Source: an uncultured Armatimonadota bacterium (lineage in GTDB: Bacteria > Armatimonadota > Fimbriimonadia > Fimbriimonadales > Fimbriimonadaceae). From it: a stretch of DNA of 64,000 nt. The stretch is taken from NCBI GenBank assembly GCA_903833215.1, contig CAILEM010000029.1:26751-90750 (forward strand). The letters run 5' to 3'. Below are positions 57,252-64,000 of the stretch, piece after piece. Positions within the stretch are counted from its first letter, which is position 1. Each line of letters starts with the position of its first letter. Made by a program: the position numbers and the translations under genes. Below the pieces are notes generated by a model. The model was not told where the DNA came from, did not search any database, and saw only the letters and a list, made by a program, of their open reading frames with translations.

Positions 57252-57464
57252 TCAAAGGTCGTTAGGGCGCAAGCCGGTGTGCTTTGCGATGCGTGCGAGC
57301 ATTCTTGGGCCGATATCTTCGCCGTCGTGAAACGCGAAGACGAAGTCTGCGTGGTCTGGCTTTGTTAGGGTGCGATGGGATCCCGTTTGGCGTTTGATGG
57401 TCCATCCGTTCCGAAGCAAAGCAGCTAGGACTTGCTTTGCCTTTGTGGAGGGCCAATCGCTCAT
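57252..57464 (-). CDS. hicA: HicA toxin
   Basis: 70 residues. MSDWPSTKAKQVLAALLRNG and the catalytic motif GSHRTL (H30) plus the LTKPDHADFVFAFHD strand pair are typical of HicA, an mRNA interferase with a dsRBD-like fold. It follows hicB with an ATGA overlap, i.e. antitoxin first in this locus. The sequence is intact, unlike the copy at 56046. Confidence 0.93.
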   Translation of the reverse strand: MSDWPSTKAKQVLAALLRNGWTIKRQTGSHRTLTKPDHADFVFAFHDGEDIGPRMLARIAKHTGLRPNDL

Positions 57465-57664
57465 GCGGCGACTGTTAGGTGGATGGACTGAGCTTTGGCT
57501 TCGCCTTGCTCTAGGCGGTCAGCCATGACTCGGAGCGCGAGAGTCTCTGCCTTTACGATAGCCTCGTCAGCGGTAGACCCGTAAGCTAGGACTCCGGGCA
57601 GTTCGGGCACTTCAGCGATCCAGCGCCCATCGGTTTCTTGCTCGACTTCGACGGAGTAGTTCAT
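57461..57664 (-). CDS. hicB: HicB antitoxin
   Basis: 67 residues. The HicB N-terminal domain is MNYSVEVEQETDGRWIAEVP with ELPGVLAYGSTADEAIVKAE, the degraded RNase H-like fold that binds HicA. A short tail ends IHLTVAA. No separate C-terminal DNA-binding domain is present, so autoregulation may be limited. It lies 51 bases from remnant R6. Confidence 0.93.
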   Translation of the reverse strand: MNYSVEVEQETDGRWIAEVPELPGVLAYGSTADEAIVKAETLALRVMADRLEQGEAKAQSIHLTVAA

Positions 57665-57715
57665 CCCGACCTCTTAGTCTCAAATCAGGAACGGGGAATT
57701 GGCAAGAGAAAAATC

Positions 57716-57839
57716 TGGTCGGGGCGACACGATTCGAACGTGCGACCTTCCCGATTCCGCTTCGCTCCATTTCCCTCACTGCGTTCGGCGGGATCTTCGA
57801 CTTCCACCCCATGAAAGCGCACTAACGAAACTGCGCCTC
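57716..57839 (-). pseudogene. tRNA-Pro pseudogene R6 with hairpin insert
   Basis: From the encoded CCA (57716-57718) the copy is identical to the intact tRNA through the T-arm and variable loop, then carries a hairpin element insert of about 50 bases, then resumes with CTTCCACCCCATGAAAGC (anticodon arm) and a degraded D-arm; the 5' acceptor strand is lost. It is the most complete of the remnants. Confidence 0.85.
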
Positions 57840-57904
57840 ATCTGGATTTGGTTGGCCGACTCCGTCGACTGCACAAAGGACTGTTCTGTAAATAGATTTG
57901 ATAT

Positions 57905-57981
57905 TGGTCGGGGCGACACGATTCGAACGTGCGACCTCTTCCACCCCATGGAAGCGCGCTACCAAACTGCGCCACGCCCCG
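57905..57981 (-). tRNA. tRNA-Pro (anticodon GGG)
   Basis: 77 bases with an encoded 3' CCA. Acceptor CGGGGCG pairs with CGCCCCG, discriminator A. D-arm GCGC/GCGC with a TTTGGTA loop. Anticodon stem CTTCC/GGAAG with loop ATGGGGT, anticodon GGG. T-arm GCACG/CGTGT with loop TTCGAAT. It is intact and is the source of all the remnants in 48159-57839. A TATTAT box 12 bases before the 5' end is a possible -10. Confidence 0.96.
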
Positions 57982-58130
57982 CGACCGAAAGAGATAATAC
58001 CCGCCGCCAGGGGGCGCTGGCTTGTGTTTGAGAACCAAGAGGCTGGGTACCTATATGAATTCCGCATTCGCGAGTGGAAATCGCGATTCATTTGTTCAGA
58101 CCGTCGGTTTTGACGACACGTAATCGGAGC

Positions 58131-58186
58131 GACCTTCCCGACTCGTCGGGAAGGTCGCTACCAAACTGCCCTACGCCCCGCGACCG
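58131..58186 (-). repeat. tRNA-Pro 5'-half copy (R8) with palindrome
   Basis: The plus strand GCTACCAAACTGC and ACGCCCCGCGACCG repeat the D-arm, acceptor 5' strand and leader of the intact tRNA. The anticodon side is replaced by a perfect 12-bp palindrome (GACCTTCCCGAC, 58131-58142, with its complement at 58145-58156). It is probably the original 5' end of the ancestral tRNA gene. Confidence 0.75.
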
Positions 58187-58197
58187 AAAATGAAAAT

Positions 58198-58226
58198 GCC
58201 CGCCTGAGAATGAATCTCGGGCGGGC
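58198..58226 (-). terminator. Rho-independent terminator of the TPR gene
   Basis: On the minus strand, GCCCGCC and GGCGGGC with extra GAGA/TCTC pairs form a long stem, followed by ATTTTCATTTT. It is 16 bases after the stop of the TPR gene ending at 58242. Confidence 0.85.
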
Positions 58227-58241
58227 GACGTCACCAGCAGA

Positions 58242-60101
58242 CTAGCTGCCGGTGGGCATGGGGAGGACGGGGACTCGGCCTCCGGCGTTGAAGTAGCGCC
58301 AGGCGGGCTCGGGGGCGGTTAGCTGGGAACCTTCGATCTTTTTGTCGATCTTGGTGGCAGCGTTGAGCGCCTCGCGGGCTTGGCGGGTGTACTTGCCGGC
58401 GGTGACTTCGATCTCTCGGGTCTTGAGCTCGTTGGCTTGGCGCTCGGCGTTGGTATTCAGCTTGTTGCCCTGTTGGCGCATGTTGTATGCGGCGCTGGTC
58501 AACCTTGAAGCTCCGAGCGTGTAGGCGGCGGCGAGAGCGATGTTTCCGGCGGCATAGGTTGGCTCGGCAGAGACAGCGGCTAAGCCCCACTTGATCGCTT
58601 CGTCAGGCTTGCCCTCGAAGATCGCAACCAGCGACAGTCCGGTAAGAGCAGCGGCGGACGATGGACGTGCTACCAAAGCTGCGTTGAACATCGTGCGAGC
58701 GTTCTCGTACATGAACGTCAGGTCGTCTTTTTCGTGGGTGCCTCGCAACGAGATCGAGAACGACTTGTTGCCCTGCTCAATGTAAGCGTCGTAGTTGGTT
58801 GGCTCGGTGAGAACCGCCTGCTCGAAATACTTGCGAGCGGTGTCGTAGTTCTCCAGCTTGTTGTTCAGTGCGCAGAGGTAGTAGTTGACCTCCGTCTTCT
58901 GGCCAGAATCCTTGGCAAGCTGCTTCAGGATCTGCTCAAGCGTGTTGCGTGCTTCAACGGCCTTGGGGTTGTCCTTACCCTTCAGGTCATCGTAGTTCAC
59001 GCTAAGCGTGGTGGCATTGGAAACACGCGTTCGAACGAACTTGAGCGCGATGTAGGCCTGGGCGGTCGTCACGATGGGATTGTCCGCATCGGAAAGAATC
59101 GCATCCTTGATCGCATCATCCGATGCCTGAGCGTTTCCGCCTTCGGCGAGGAGAACGGCGGTGGTTGCCTGCCCATACACGTCCTGGGTGCCGTACTTCT
59201 TTTGAGTCTGGAGCGTCTGGTAGGCGTCCGCATAGCGGCCTTCGCGAATCTGAGCGTAGGCAAGTCGGTCGGCAAGGTCGGCTCGTCGGTTGTCTTTGTC
59301 GACAGCGGGCTTCAACGTCGTGATGGCGAGGCCATAGCGACCGGCACGTAGGGCGGCATCGACGTAAGCGATGAGGTTGGTATCGCTCAAGGTTCCAACC
59401 GCATCGACGCGAGCTTCAAGAGCCTTCTGTCGATTCTCGACGGCAGACTTGATCGCATCGCCGATCGTCTTCAGCGTCTCATTCTTGTCGCCAGCGCCAC
59501 GATCGAATGTCGTGAAACCGCGCTTGAGGTTGATGACGGCAAGCATGTCCAAAGCGGCTTCGCTCTTGGGGTCGGCAGCAACGGCATCTTCGGCAAACTT
59601 CTGAGCCTTATCCATCACGTTCAGCCGCAGGTAACCGCGGGCCACGATCAGGCGGGCATCGTTGAGTTTGGAGTCGATTTTGAGAGCAAGTCGACCTTCG
59701 GTGACGGCCTTTTCATATTTGCCGTCTTGAAGGGCCTTTCGACCCTCCTGGACATGGAAGTCACCCCCCTTATCCATCGCGTTGTAGAACTTGACGTTCA
59801 CCGTCGCTTCGCCTGTCTCGCCCTCAGATGTGTAAGCCTTGAATCGGAGCTTTGCGGGTCCTTCCGGCTCGTTGAGAGTATCGATGGTAAAGCGATAGGG
59901 GGTGCTGGTGGCTTTATCCCGCAGGTCGTCGTTTACGTAAAACTCAACCTGAGTGACGAGATTCGTCGAGTCAACAGTGACTTTGAACGTGGACTCGCCG
60001 GTAATCACATCACCGTTTTTCGCGTCGATATGAACCTTAACGGGCGCCTTTGGAGGGGCGACCAAAGCAAGAAATGCGGTAGCAAGAAGTAGGACGTTCA
60101 T
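58242..60101 (-). CDS. Exported TPR protein with an N-terminal Ig-like domain
   Basis: 619 residues from the ATG at 60101, which starts a signal peptide (MNVLLLATAFLALVAPP); the frame extends to 60206. Residues about 20-105 form an Ig-like domain (VITGESTFKVTVDSTNLVTQ, EFYVNDDLRDK). The rest is TPR repeats (DGKYEKAVTEGRLALKIDSK, IREGRYADAYQTLQTQKKYG). Such proteins scaffold periplasmic complexes. Its start is 59 bases from the upstream P-II-like gene stop, same strand, so they may be co-transcribed. Confidence 0.82.
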   Translation of the reverse strand: MNVLLLATAFLALVAPPKAPVKVHIDAKNGDVITGESTFKVTVDSTNLVTQVEFYVNDDLRDKATSTPYRFTIDTLNEPEGPAKLRFKAYTSEGETGEATVNVKFYNAMDKGGDFHVQEGRKALQDGKYEKAVTEGRLALKIDSKLNDARLIVARGYLRLNVMDKAQKFAEDAVAADPKSEAALDMLAVINLKRGFTTFDRGAGDKNETLKTIGDAIKSAVENRQKALEARVDAVGTLSDTNLIAYVDAALRAGRYGLAITTLKPAVDKDNRRADLADRLAYAQIREGRYADAYQTLQTQKKYGTQDVYGQATTAVLLAEGGNAQASDDAIKDAILSDADNPIVTTAQAYIALKFVRTRVSNATTLSVNYDDLKGKDNPKAVEARNTLEQILKQLAKDSGQKTEVNYYLCALNNKLENYDTARKYFEQAVLTEPTNYDAYIEQGNKSFSISLRGTHEKDDLTFMYENARTMFNAALVARPSSAAALTGLSLVAIFEGKPDEAIKWGLAAVSAEPTYAAGNIALAAAYTLGASRLTSAAYNMRQQGNKLNTNAERQANELKTREIEVTAGKYTRQAREALNAATKIDKKIEGSQLTAPEPAWRYFNAGGRVPVLPMPTGS

Positions 60102-60159
60102 CGTGAATACAATTCCAGTATCGTGAAGTATGACGGAAGAAACCCCGGAAGAATTCGAT

Positions 60160-60498
60160 TCAAACGGCAGCTTCTCCTCGTTCCTGTGTACGAATGCGTA
60201 TCGCATCGCTCACAGACTCGATAAAAATCTTGCCGTCACCCTCTTCTCCCGTACGTGCGTTTTCAATAATGGACTGCACGATGCCATCTATTTGCTCATC
60301 TTGGGCGACAACTTCGATGCGTGCACGGATAGGTAAAGCGATAAGCCCTTCGTTGCCTCCGAACCAATCGGTTTTCTCTTGGGAGTTGCCCGCGCCGCGC
60401 ACGTCGGTCACGCTCATTCCGGTGACGCCCAGTGCCGCTATCGCCGATTTTACGGACTCCAGCTTGTGGGGGCGGATAAAGCAGGTCACGCGAGTCAT
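60160..60498 (-). CDS. P-II family protein without the uridylylation tyrosine
   Basis: 112 residues, the P-II length. The opening TRVTCFIRPHKLESVKSAIA, B-loop RTGEEGDGKIF and C-loop IRIRTQERGEAAV are conserved. The T-loop reads NSQEKTDWFGGNEGLIAL; the uridylylation Tyr51 is absent (Gly at 51). So ATP/ADP and 2-oxoglutarate binding is likely but uridylylation is not. No amtB or glnA is adjacent. It is divergent from purC. Confidence 0.9.
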   Translation of the reverse strand: MTRVTCFIRPHKLESVKSAIAALGVTGMSVTDVRGAGNSQEKTDWFGGNEGLIALPIRARIEVVAQDEQIDGIVQSIIENARTGEEGDGKIFIESVSDAIRIRTQERGEAAV

Positions 60499-60579
60499 AT
60501 GCGGGGTTTTACCCCGTTGGTTATCCTTGCGGAGTTATTGAGTTCAAGCATGGGCCACCCTGCCATACTTTGGGTTCCT

Positions 60580-61494
60580 ATGGGCGAACTATTACGAACG
60601 AATCTGATCGGTCTCCCCGCGCCGCGAGTGGGCAAAGTTCGAGAGGTTTACGACCTCGGTAGTGAACTCCTCATCGTGGCCACCGACCGAATTTCGGCGT
60701 TTGACTGCGTGATGGAAAACGGGATTCCTGACAAGGGCTGGATTCTCAACCAGATGAGCGCCTTCTGGTTCGAGAAGTTCGCTGACGTTTGCCCGAATCA
60801 CATTATTTCGGTGGCGGACGAAGAAGTTCAGAAGCGACTGAACGAACCAGATCCCACACTTCTCGGCCGCTGCACGGTTGCCAAAAAGGCCAAGCCCCTT
60901 GAGATCGAATGCGTCGCCCGTGGTTACATTGCTGGCTCCTTGTTTAAGGAGTATAAGAAGCAAGGCTCGGGGGTGCACGAATTGGCCCTGCCCGAGGGTT
61001 TGATCGACTCTCAAATTCTGCCTGAGCCTATTTTTACTCCCGCGACCAAGGCGACAACGGGGCACGACGAGAACATTTCGTTCCGCCAAGCTGCCGACAT
61101 CGTTGGCAAAGAAACTGCCGAGTTTGTAATGTTCAAAACTCTGGAGATTTTCAGCCGCGCTTCGCAGCACGCTGCTGGCAAGGGGCTCATCCTTGCCGAC
61201 ACCAAATTCGAGTTCGGCGAGACCGAAGACGGGATTATTTGGATCGACGAAGCGCTGACACCCGACAGCTCGCGCTTCTGGCAAGCGAGCTTGTACCAGC
61301 CAGGCCACTCCCAGCCCAGCTACGACAAGCAGTTCTTGCGTGATTACCTGGAGACGATCGACTGGGATAAGCGACCGCCTGGTCCGTTGCTGCCTGCCGA
61401 GATCGTGCAAAAGACGCGCGCCAAGTACGTCGAGGCTTTCGAGCGGATCACCGGTCTTGATTTTCATCCCCCCGTCGATGCTGCAGAGCGATGA
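60580..61494 (+). CDS. purC: SAICAR synthetase
   Basis: 304 residues from the ATG at 60580; an ATG at 60550 is an alternative. It joins CAIR and aspartate in purine synthesis, using ATP. Signatures: GKVREVYDLGSELLIVATDR, the CVARGYIAGS block, ATKATTGHDENIS, and the substrate-binding LADTKFEFG with IDEALTPDSSRFW. The length is that of the longer (yeast-like) class. purE is encoded 1.8 kb downstream. Confidence 0.96.
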   Translation: MGELLRTNLIGLPAPRVGKVREVYDLGSELLIVATDRISAFDCVMENGIPDKGWILNQMSAFWFEKFADVCPNHIISVADEEVQKRLNEPDPTLLGRCTVAKKAKPLEIECVARGYIAGSLFKEYKKQGSGVHELALPEGLIDSQILPEPIFTPATKATTGHDENISFRQAADIVGKETAEFVMFKTLEIFSRASQHAAGKGLILADTKFEFGETEDGIIWIDEALTPDSSRFWQASLYQPGHSQPSYDKQFLRDYLETIDWDKRPPGPLLPAEIVQKTRAKYVEAFERITGLDFHPPVDAAER

Positions 61495-62043
61495 TGTGCT
61501 GAGATCGAGGTGCATCCCCGCCCCGTATCCTATTTCTAGTCAGTTGGTGTTTTGGGTCTTTGCAGTGGGAGCGGAAATGGCGAATTGGGTTCCTTCTCCC
61601 CTTGCAGGGGCAGAAGGTCAGGATGAGGGGTCAGCCATGAACAGTGTCGGCGCAGTCGGCACTTCCTTATTGAATTCGGCATCCGAATCAAAACCTGAAT
61701 TTCGTTGTGCGGGTCCTCTCCAACACTTTGGAATTCCTCTACCGGTTGAGTCGAGAGGGTTGAGGATAGGGCATAGGCGAGAACTTCAATTCGAGTTGTT
61801 TGCCGGAAGATACGGTGGAGGCTGAAATCATGTTGGATTCCTTAGATCAAAGGAAAACCGAAAGTTCCGGAAACAACGGAGCCACAGGCACGTCGATGGC
61901 ATATCCCTCGCCTTACCCCTCCCTTTTAAGAATGGAGAGGAATCCCCTTACGAGTTCGCGTGTTCCTCCAAGAGCCGTGTCACGTTATCTAAACCGCATT
62001 TGCCTCGTATCACTAGTGGCTCGCGCCACATTTCCAAACCAAG
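61495..62043. other. Intergenic region, no supported gene
   Basis: About 550 bases between purC and waaA. The open frames (for example 61800-62060) have no protein-like composition. It includes a pyrimidine/purine-biased stretch (CCTTCTCCCCTTGCAGG) and a GAGAGGGTTGAGGATAGG motif, which could be debris of a dispersed repeat. Promoter for waaA-purE is expected. Confidence 0.4.
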
Positions 62044-63303
62044 ATGTTCCTGCTCTATAACTTGCTATTGACCCTACTATCGCCCCTTTGGGTGCCATGG
62101 ATGCTGCTCAAGGCACGGCGACGCAAGGAGCAACCAGATTGGGCGGAACGGCAGGGAAGGTTTGATATTCCGAAGCGGGGTGACAAGCACCGCATTTGGG
62201 TCCACACCGTCTCGGTGGGTGAATTCGTTGCGGCGACACCGATTTTGCGAGAGATTCGAAAGGCTCTGCCCAATCACGAGATATTGGTCAGCGTGACGAC
62301 CAGCAGCGGCCATCAAACGGCGAGGGAAGCGGAAGCAGGGCTGTATGACCACCTCGTCTATTTCCCGATCGACGTCGCCCGGTTCCAGTTAGCAGCCATG
62401 CAGATGGTCCGACCTGACGTGGTGGCGATCATGGAAACGGAGCTTTGGATGAATTTCATGTGGGCGGCGAAGACCTTCGGGGCTCGCACGCTGCTGATTA
62501 ACGGCCGCATCAGCGACAAGAGCTTCCCGTTGTCGTACAAGCTGCGGGCGTACTACAAAGCCCTCTTCAAGGATGTCGACCTCTGCCTGATGCAGTCCGA
62601 GACGGATGTCGAGCGAATTCGGAAGCTAGGCAGTCGTGATGCAAAGGTGATCGGCAACTGCAAGTTCGACCAAGCGGTCGAGGGGCTCAAGACGGATCCA
62701 GTCGTGTGGCGCGAGCGGTTAAATCTCGATCCCACTCGTTCGACGATTGTTGTGGGTTCGACCCGTGGGGAAGAGGAAGAGCAACTTGTGCTCGACGCAC
62801 TCGCCCAGATCGGCTTCGACCGGTTGAACATCATCCATGCTCCCCGTCATATCGAGCGGGTGGATGCGTTGAGCGCGATGGTTCGGCAGCGGACAGGCGC
62901 GGTGGCGCTTCGGTCCAAGTCGGAAACGGGGCCCTATCTCATCCTGGATACCTATGGTGAATTGAGTTCGATCTACGCGGTCGCTGACCTGGTGATCGTC
63001 GGTGGCGGATTCATGAAGCTCGGGGGGCAGAACATTATTCAGCCCCTGGCTCACGGCAAGCCCGTCCTGCATGGACCCTATATGCAGAACTTCCGAGATG
63101 TCGCTGCGATGGCAGATTCGGCGGGCGCCGCCAAGATTTGCACCACCTCTGAGCATTTGGCGGCTGCGATTCGCAGTCTGCTTGACAATCCCTCAGAGCG
63201 GCATGAGATGGGGACCAAGGCCAAGGATCTTGTGTTAAGAAATCTCGGGGCAAGCAAACGATACGCCACGATCATCGCCGAAGAGGCAGCCAAGGCAAAG
63301 TAA
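62044..63303 (+). CDS. waaA: 3-deoxy-D-manno-octulosonic acid (Kdo) transferase
   Basis: 419 residues. It attaches Kdo to lipid A on the cytoplasmic face of the inner membrane. N-terminal anchor FLLYNLLLTLLSPLW, then HTVSVGEFVAATPILREIRK with the catalytic Glu of GE, a GT-B fold with METELWMNFMWAAK, LINGRISDKSF, IVVGSTRGEEEE, HAPRHIERV, and the Kdo/CMP site GGGFMKLGGQNIIQPLAHGKPV. It shows the organism has a Gram-negative outer membrane. Nine bases from purE, likely one transcript. Confidence 0.95.
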   Translation: MFLLYNLLLTLLSPLWVPWMLLKARRRKEQPDWAERQGRFDIPKRGDKHRIWVHTVSVGEFVAATPILREIRKALPNHEILVSVTTSSGHQTAREAEAGLYDHLVYFPIDVARFQLAAMQMVRPDVVAIMETELWMNFMWAAKTFGARTLLINGRISDKSFPLSYKLRAYYKALFKDVDLCLMQSETDVERIRKLGSRDAKVIGNCKFDQAVEGLKTDPVVWRERLNLDPTRSTIVVGSTRGEEEEQLVLDALAQIGFDRLNIIHAPRHIERVDALSAMVRQRTGAVALRSKSETGPYLILDTYGELSSIYAVADLVIVGGGFMKLGGQNIIQPLAHGKPVLHGPYMQNFRDVAAMADSAGAAKICTTSEHLAAAIRSLLDNPSERHEMGTKAKDLVLRNLGASKRYATIIAEEAAKAK

Positions 63304-63312
63304 TCTAGTGCC

Positions 63313-63810
63313 ATGAACCCACTCGTCGGCATCATCATGGGCAGCAAGAGCGACCTCGAAACGATGGAGCTTGCCGCCAAGGCGCTGGAAGAATTCGGCG
63401 TTTCGTACGAGATCAAAGTTGTTAGTGCCCACCGCACCCCTGAGGCGATGGTGGAGTATGCGAAAAGCGCCCGCGAGCGCGGCCTTAAGGTGATTATCGC
63501 GGGAGCCGGCGGAGCCGCTCATCTTCCCGGCATGGTCGCGTCGTTAACCACCCTCCCCGTGATCGGGATTCCGATTCTGACCAAGGCACTCTCTGGAGTC
63601 GATTCGTTGTATTCGATCCTGCAGATGCCAGCCGGCATTCCCGTCGCCACCGTCGCGATCGGCAACGGCCGCAACGCCGGTCTCCTCGCGGTTCGAATCC
63701 TCGCCGCCAGCGACGAGAATCTCGCTGACAGTTTAGAAGAGTTCGCCGACGACCTCAAGACGATCGTGGAAAAGATGAACGAGTCGGTAGAGCGCCGCTA
63801 TCCGGCGTAG
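63313..63810 (+). CDS. purE: N5-CAIR mutase (class I PurE)
   Basis: 165 residues. It converts N5-CAIR to CAIR in purine synthesis. Motifs: [14 protein letters not shown], the catalytic SAHRTPEAM, and [13 protein letters not shown]. The class I form normally works with PurK, which is not in the window. Confidence 0.97.
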   Translation: MNPLVGIIMGSKSDLETMELAAKALEEFGVSYEIKVVSAHRTPEAMVEYAKSARERGLKVIIAGAGGAAHLPGMVASLTTLPVIGIPILTKALSGVDSLYSILQMPAGIPVATVAIGNGRNAGLLAVRILAASDENLADSLEEFADDLKTIVEKMNESVERRYPA

Positions 63811-63812
63811 GG

Positions 63813-63832
63813 GCGAGGCGTGCCTCGCTTTT
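63813..63832 (+). terminator. Candidate terminator of the waaA-purE unit
   Basis: GCGAGGC and GCCTCGC form a 7-bp stem directly followed by TTTT, 3 bases after the purE stop. A wider imperfect inverted repeat (AGGGGCGAGGCGTGCC with GGGCACGCCCTGCCCCT at about 63867-63883) surrounds it. No gene is seen in 63833-64000. Confidence 0.55.
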
Positions 63833-64000
63833 GCTGCCGCTGTGGTCGACCAACGTTAAGTTAGCAGGGCACGCCCTGCCCCTAGTGCGCACGACAGTGC
63901 GCAGAACCAGTGAGGATTCATTCCTCATCAGGCGACCCCAGCCTGAAACCTTACATAAGTGCGCGGCAGTGATGCCGTGTAGAGCAGCAATGGAAAGTGA

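Noticed and set aside
48159..57839. CRISPR array
   Set aside because: The repeats are tRNA 3' fragments at very irregular spacing of 0.1 to 5 kb, not short regular repeats.
57699..58113. Small frames over the tRNA-Pro region
   Set aside because: They are translations of the tRNA and its copies.
58115..58190. A second functional tRNA
   Set aside because: Only the D-arm and 5' acceptor strand are present; the anticodon arm is replaced by a palindrome and the T-arm is missing.
61800..62060. 86-residue frame before waaA
   Set aside because: Low-complexity composition and overlap with the waaA start.

Overview
The window looks like a chromosome segment of a Gram-negative, heterotrophic bacterium. 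It has a Kdo transferase (waaA), many secreted proteins with signal peptides, several glycoside hydrolases (GH2, GH43, GH36-like, a beta-helix protein with a CBM6-like insert), a Ser/Thr kinase beside an FGE-sulfatase protein, and large hybrid histidine kinases. This mix and the moderately high GC would fit Armatimonadota (Fimbriimonadia-like), but that placement is inference from gene content, not from a marker gene.

Layout. 1-7.3 kb: a truncated PH-like protein, a DUF2461 protein, a very large secreted BNR/Ig-repeat protein and a small hypothetical. 7.4-20.2 kb: LacI regulator, Ser/Thr kinase divergent from a TPR/FGE-sulfatase protein, GH2 beta-galactosidase with a C-terminal discoidin-like domain, M15D dipeptidase, SUKH protein, GT39-type membrane glycosyltransferase. 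20.3-25.8 kb: YceI, CsrA, an orphan AbrB-type regulator, a PAS hybrid kinase and a secreted hypothetical. 25.9-31.2 kb: half-size EamA, beta-helix protein and GH43 in tandem, DAACS symporter. 31.4-45.2 kb: Fic protein, hypotheticals, thioredoxin-like protein, AI-2E transporter, three PIN toxin-antitoxin loci (one with a broken toxin), an epimerase and a GH36-like alpha-galactosidase lacking a signal peptide. 45.2-47.8 kb: TPR hybrid kinase.

48.16-58.2 kb is the most interesting part. An intact tRNA-Pro(GGG) gene at 57905-57981 (minus strand) is followed on its 3' side by at least seven degenerate copies of its own 3' region, all in the same orientation, at about 48159, 48358, 51050, 55990, 56904, 57091 and 57716. 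A separate copy of its 5' half lies at about 58157. Between the 3' copies sit compact accessory cassettes: (i) a HEPN (Apea-like) protein convergent with an unknown 323-residue protein; (ii) a 1304-residue single-protein defence candidate with an N-terminal Cap4/DUF4297-like nuclease, a STAND-type NTPase and a long C-terminal region (Avs-like), followed by a two-TM protein; (iii) a DUF433/DUF5615 toxin-antitoxin pair beside a dead hicA; (iv) an intact hicAB. Two cassettes share a tRNA fragment plus hicA, so one appears to be a duplicate. No recombinase is visible. This reads as repeated insertion of defence/TA cassettes at one tRNA site, similar in outline to tRNA-bounded elements such as tycheposons, but the mechanism is unproven.

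58.2-63.9 kb returns to housekeeping genes: secreted TPR protein, a P-II-like protein without Tyr51, purC, waaA and purE.
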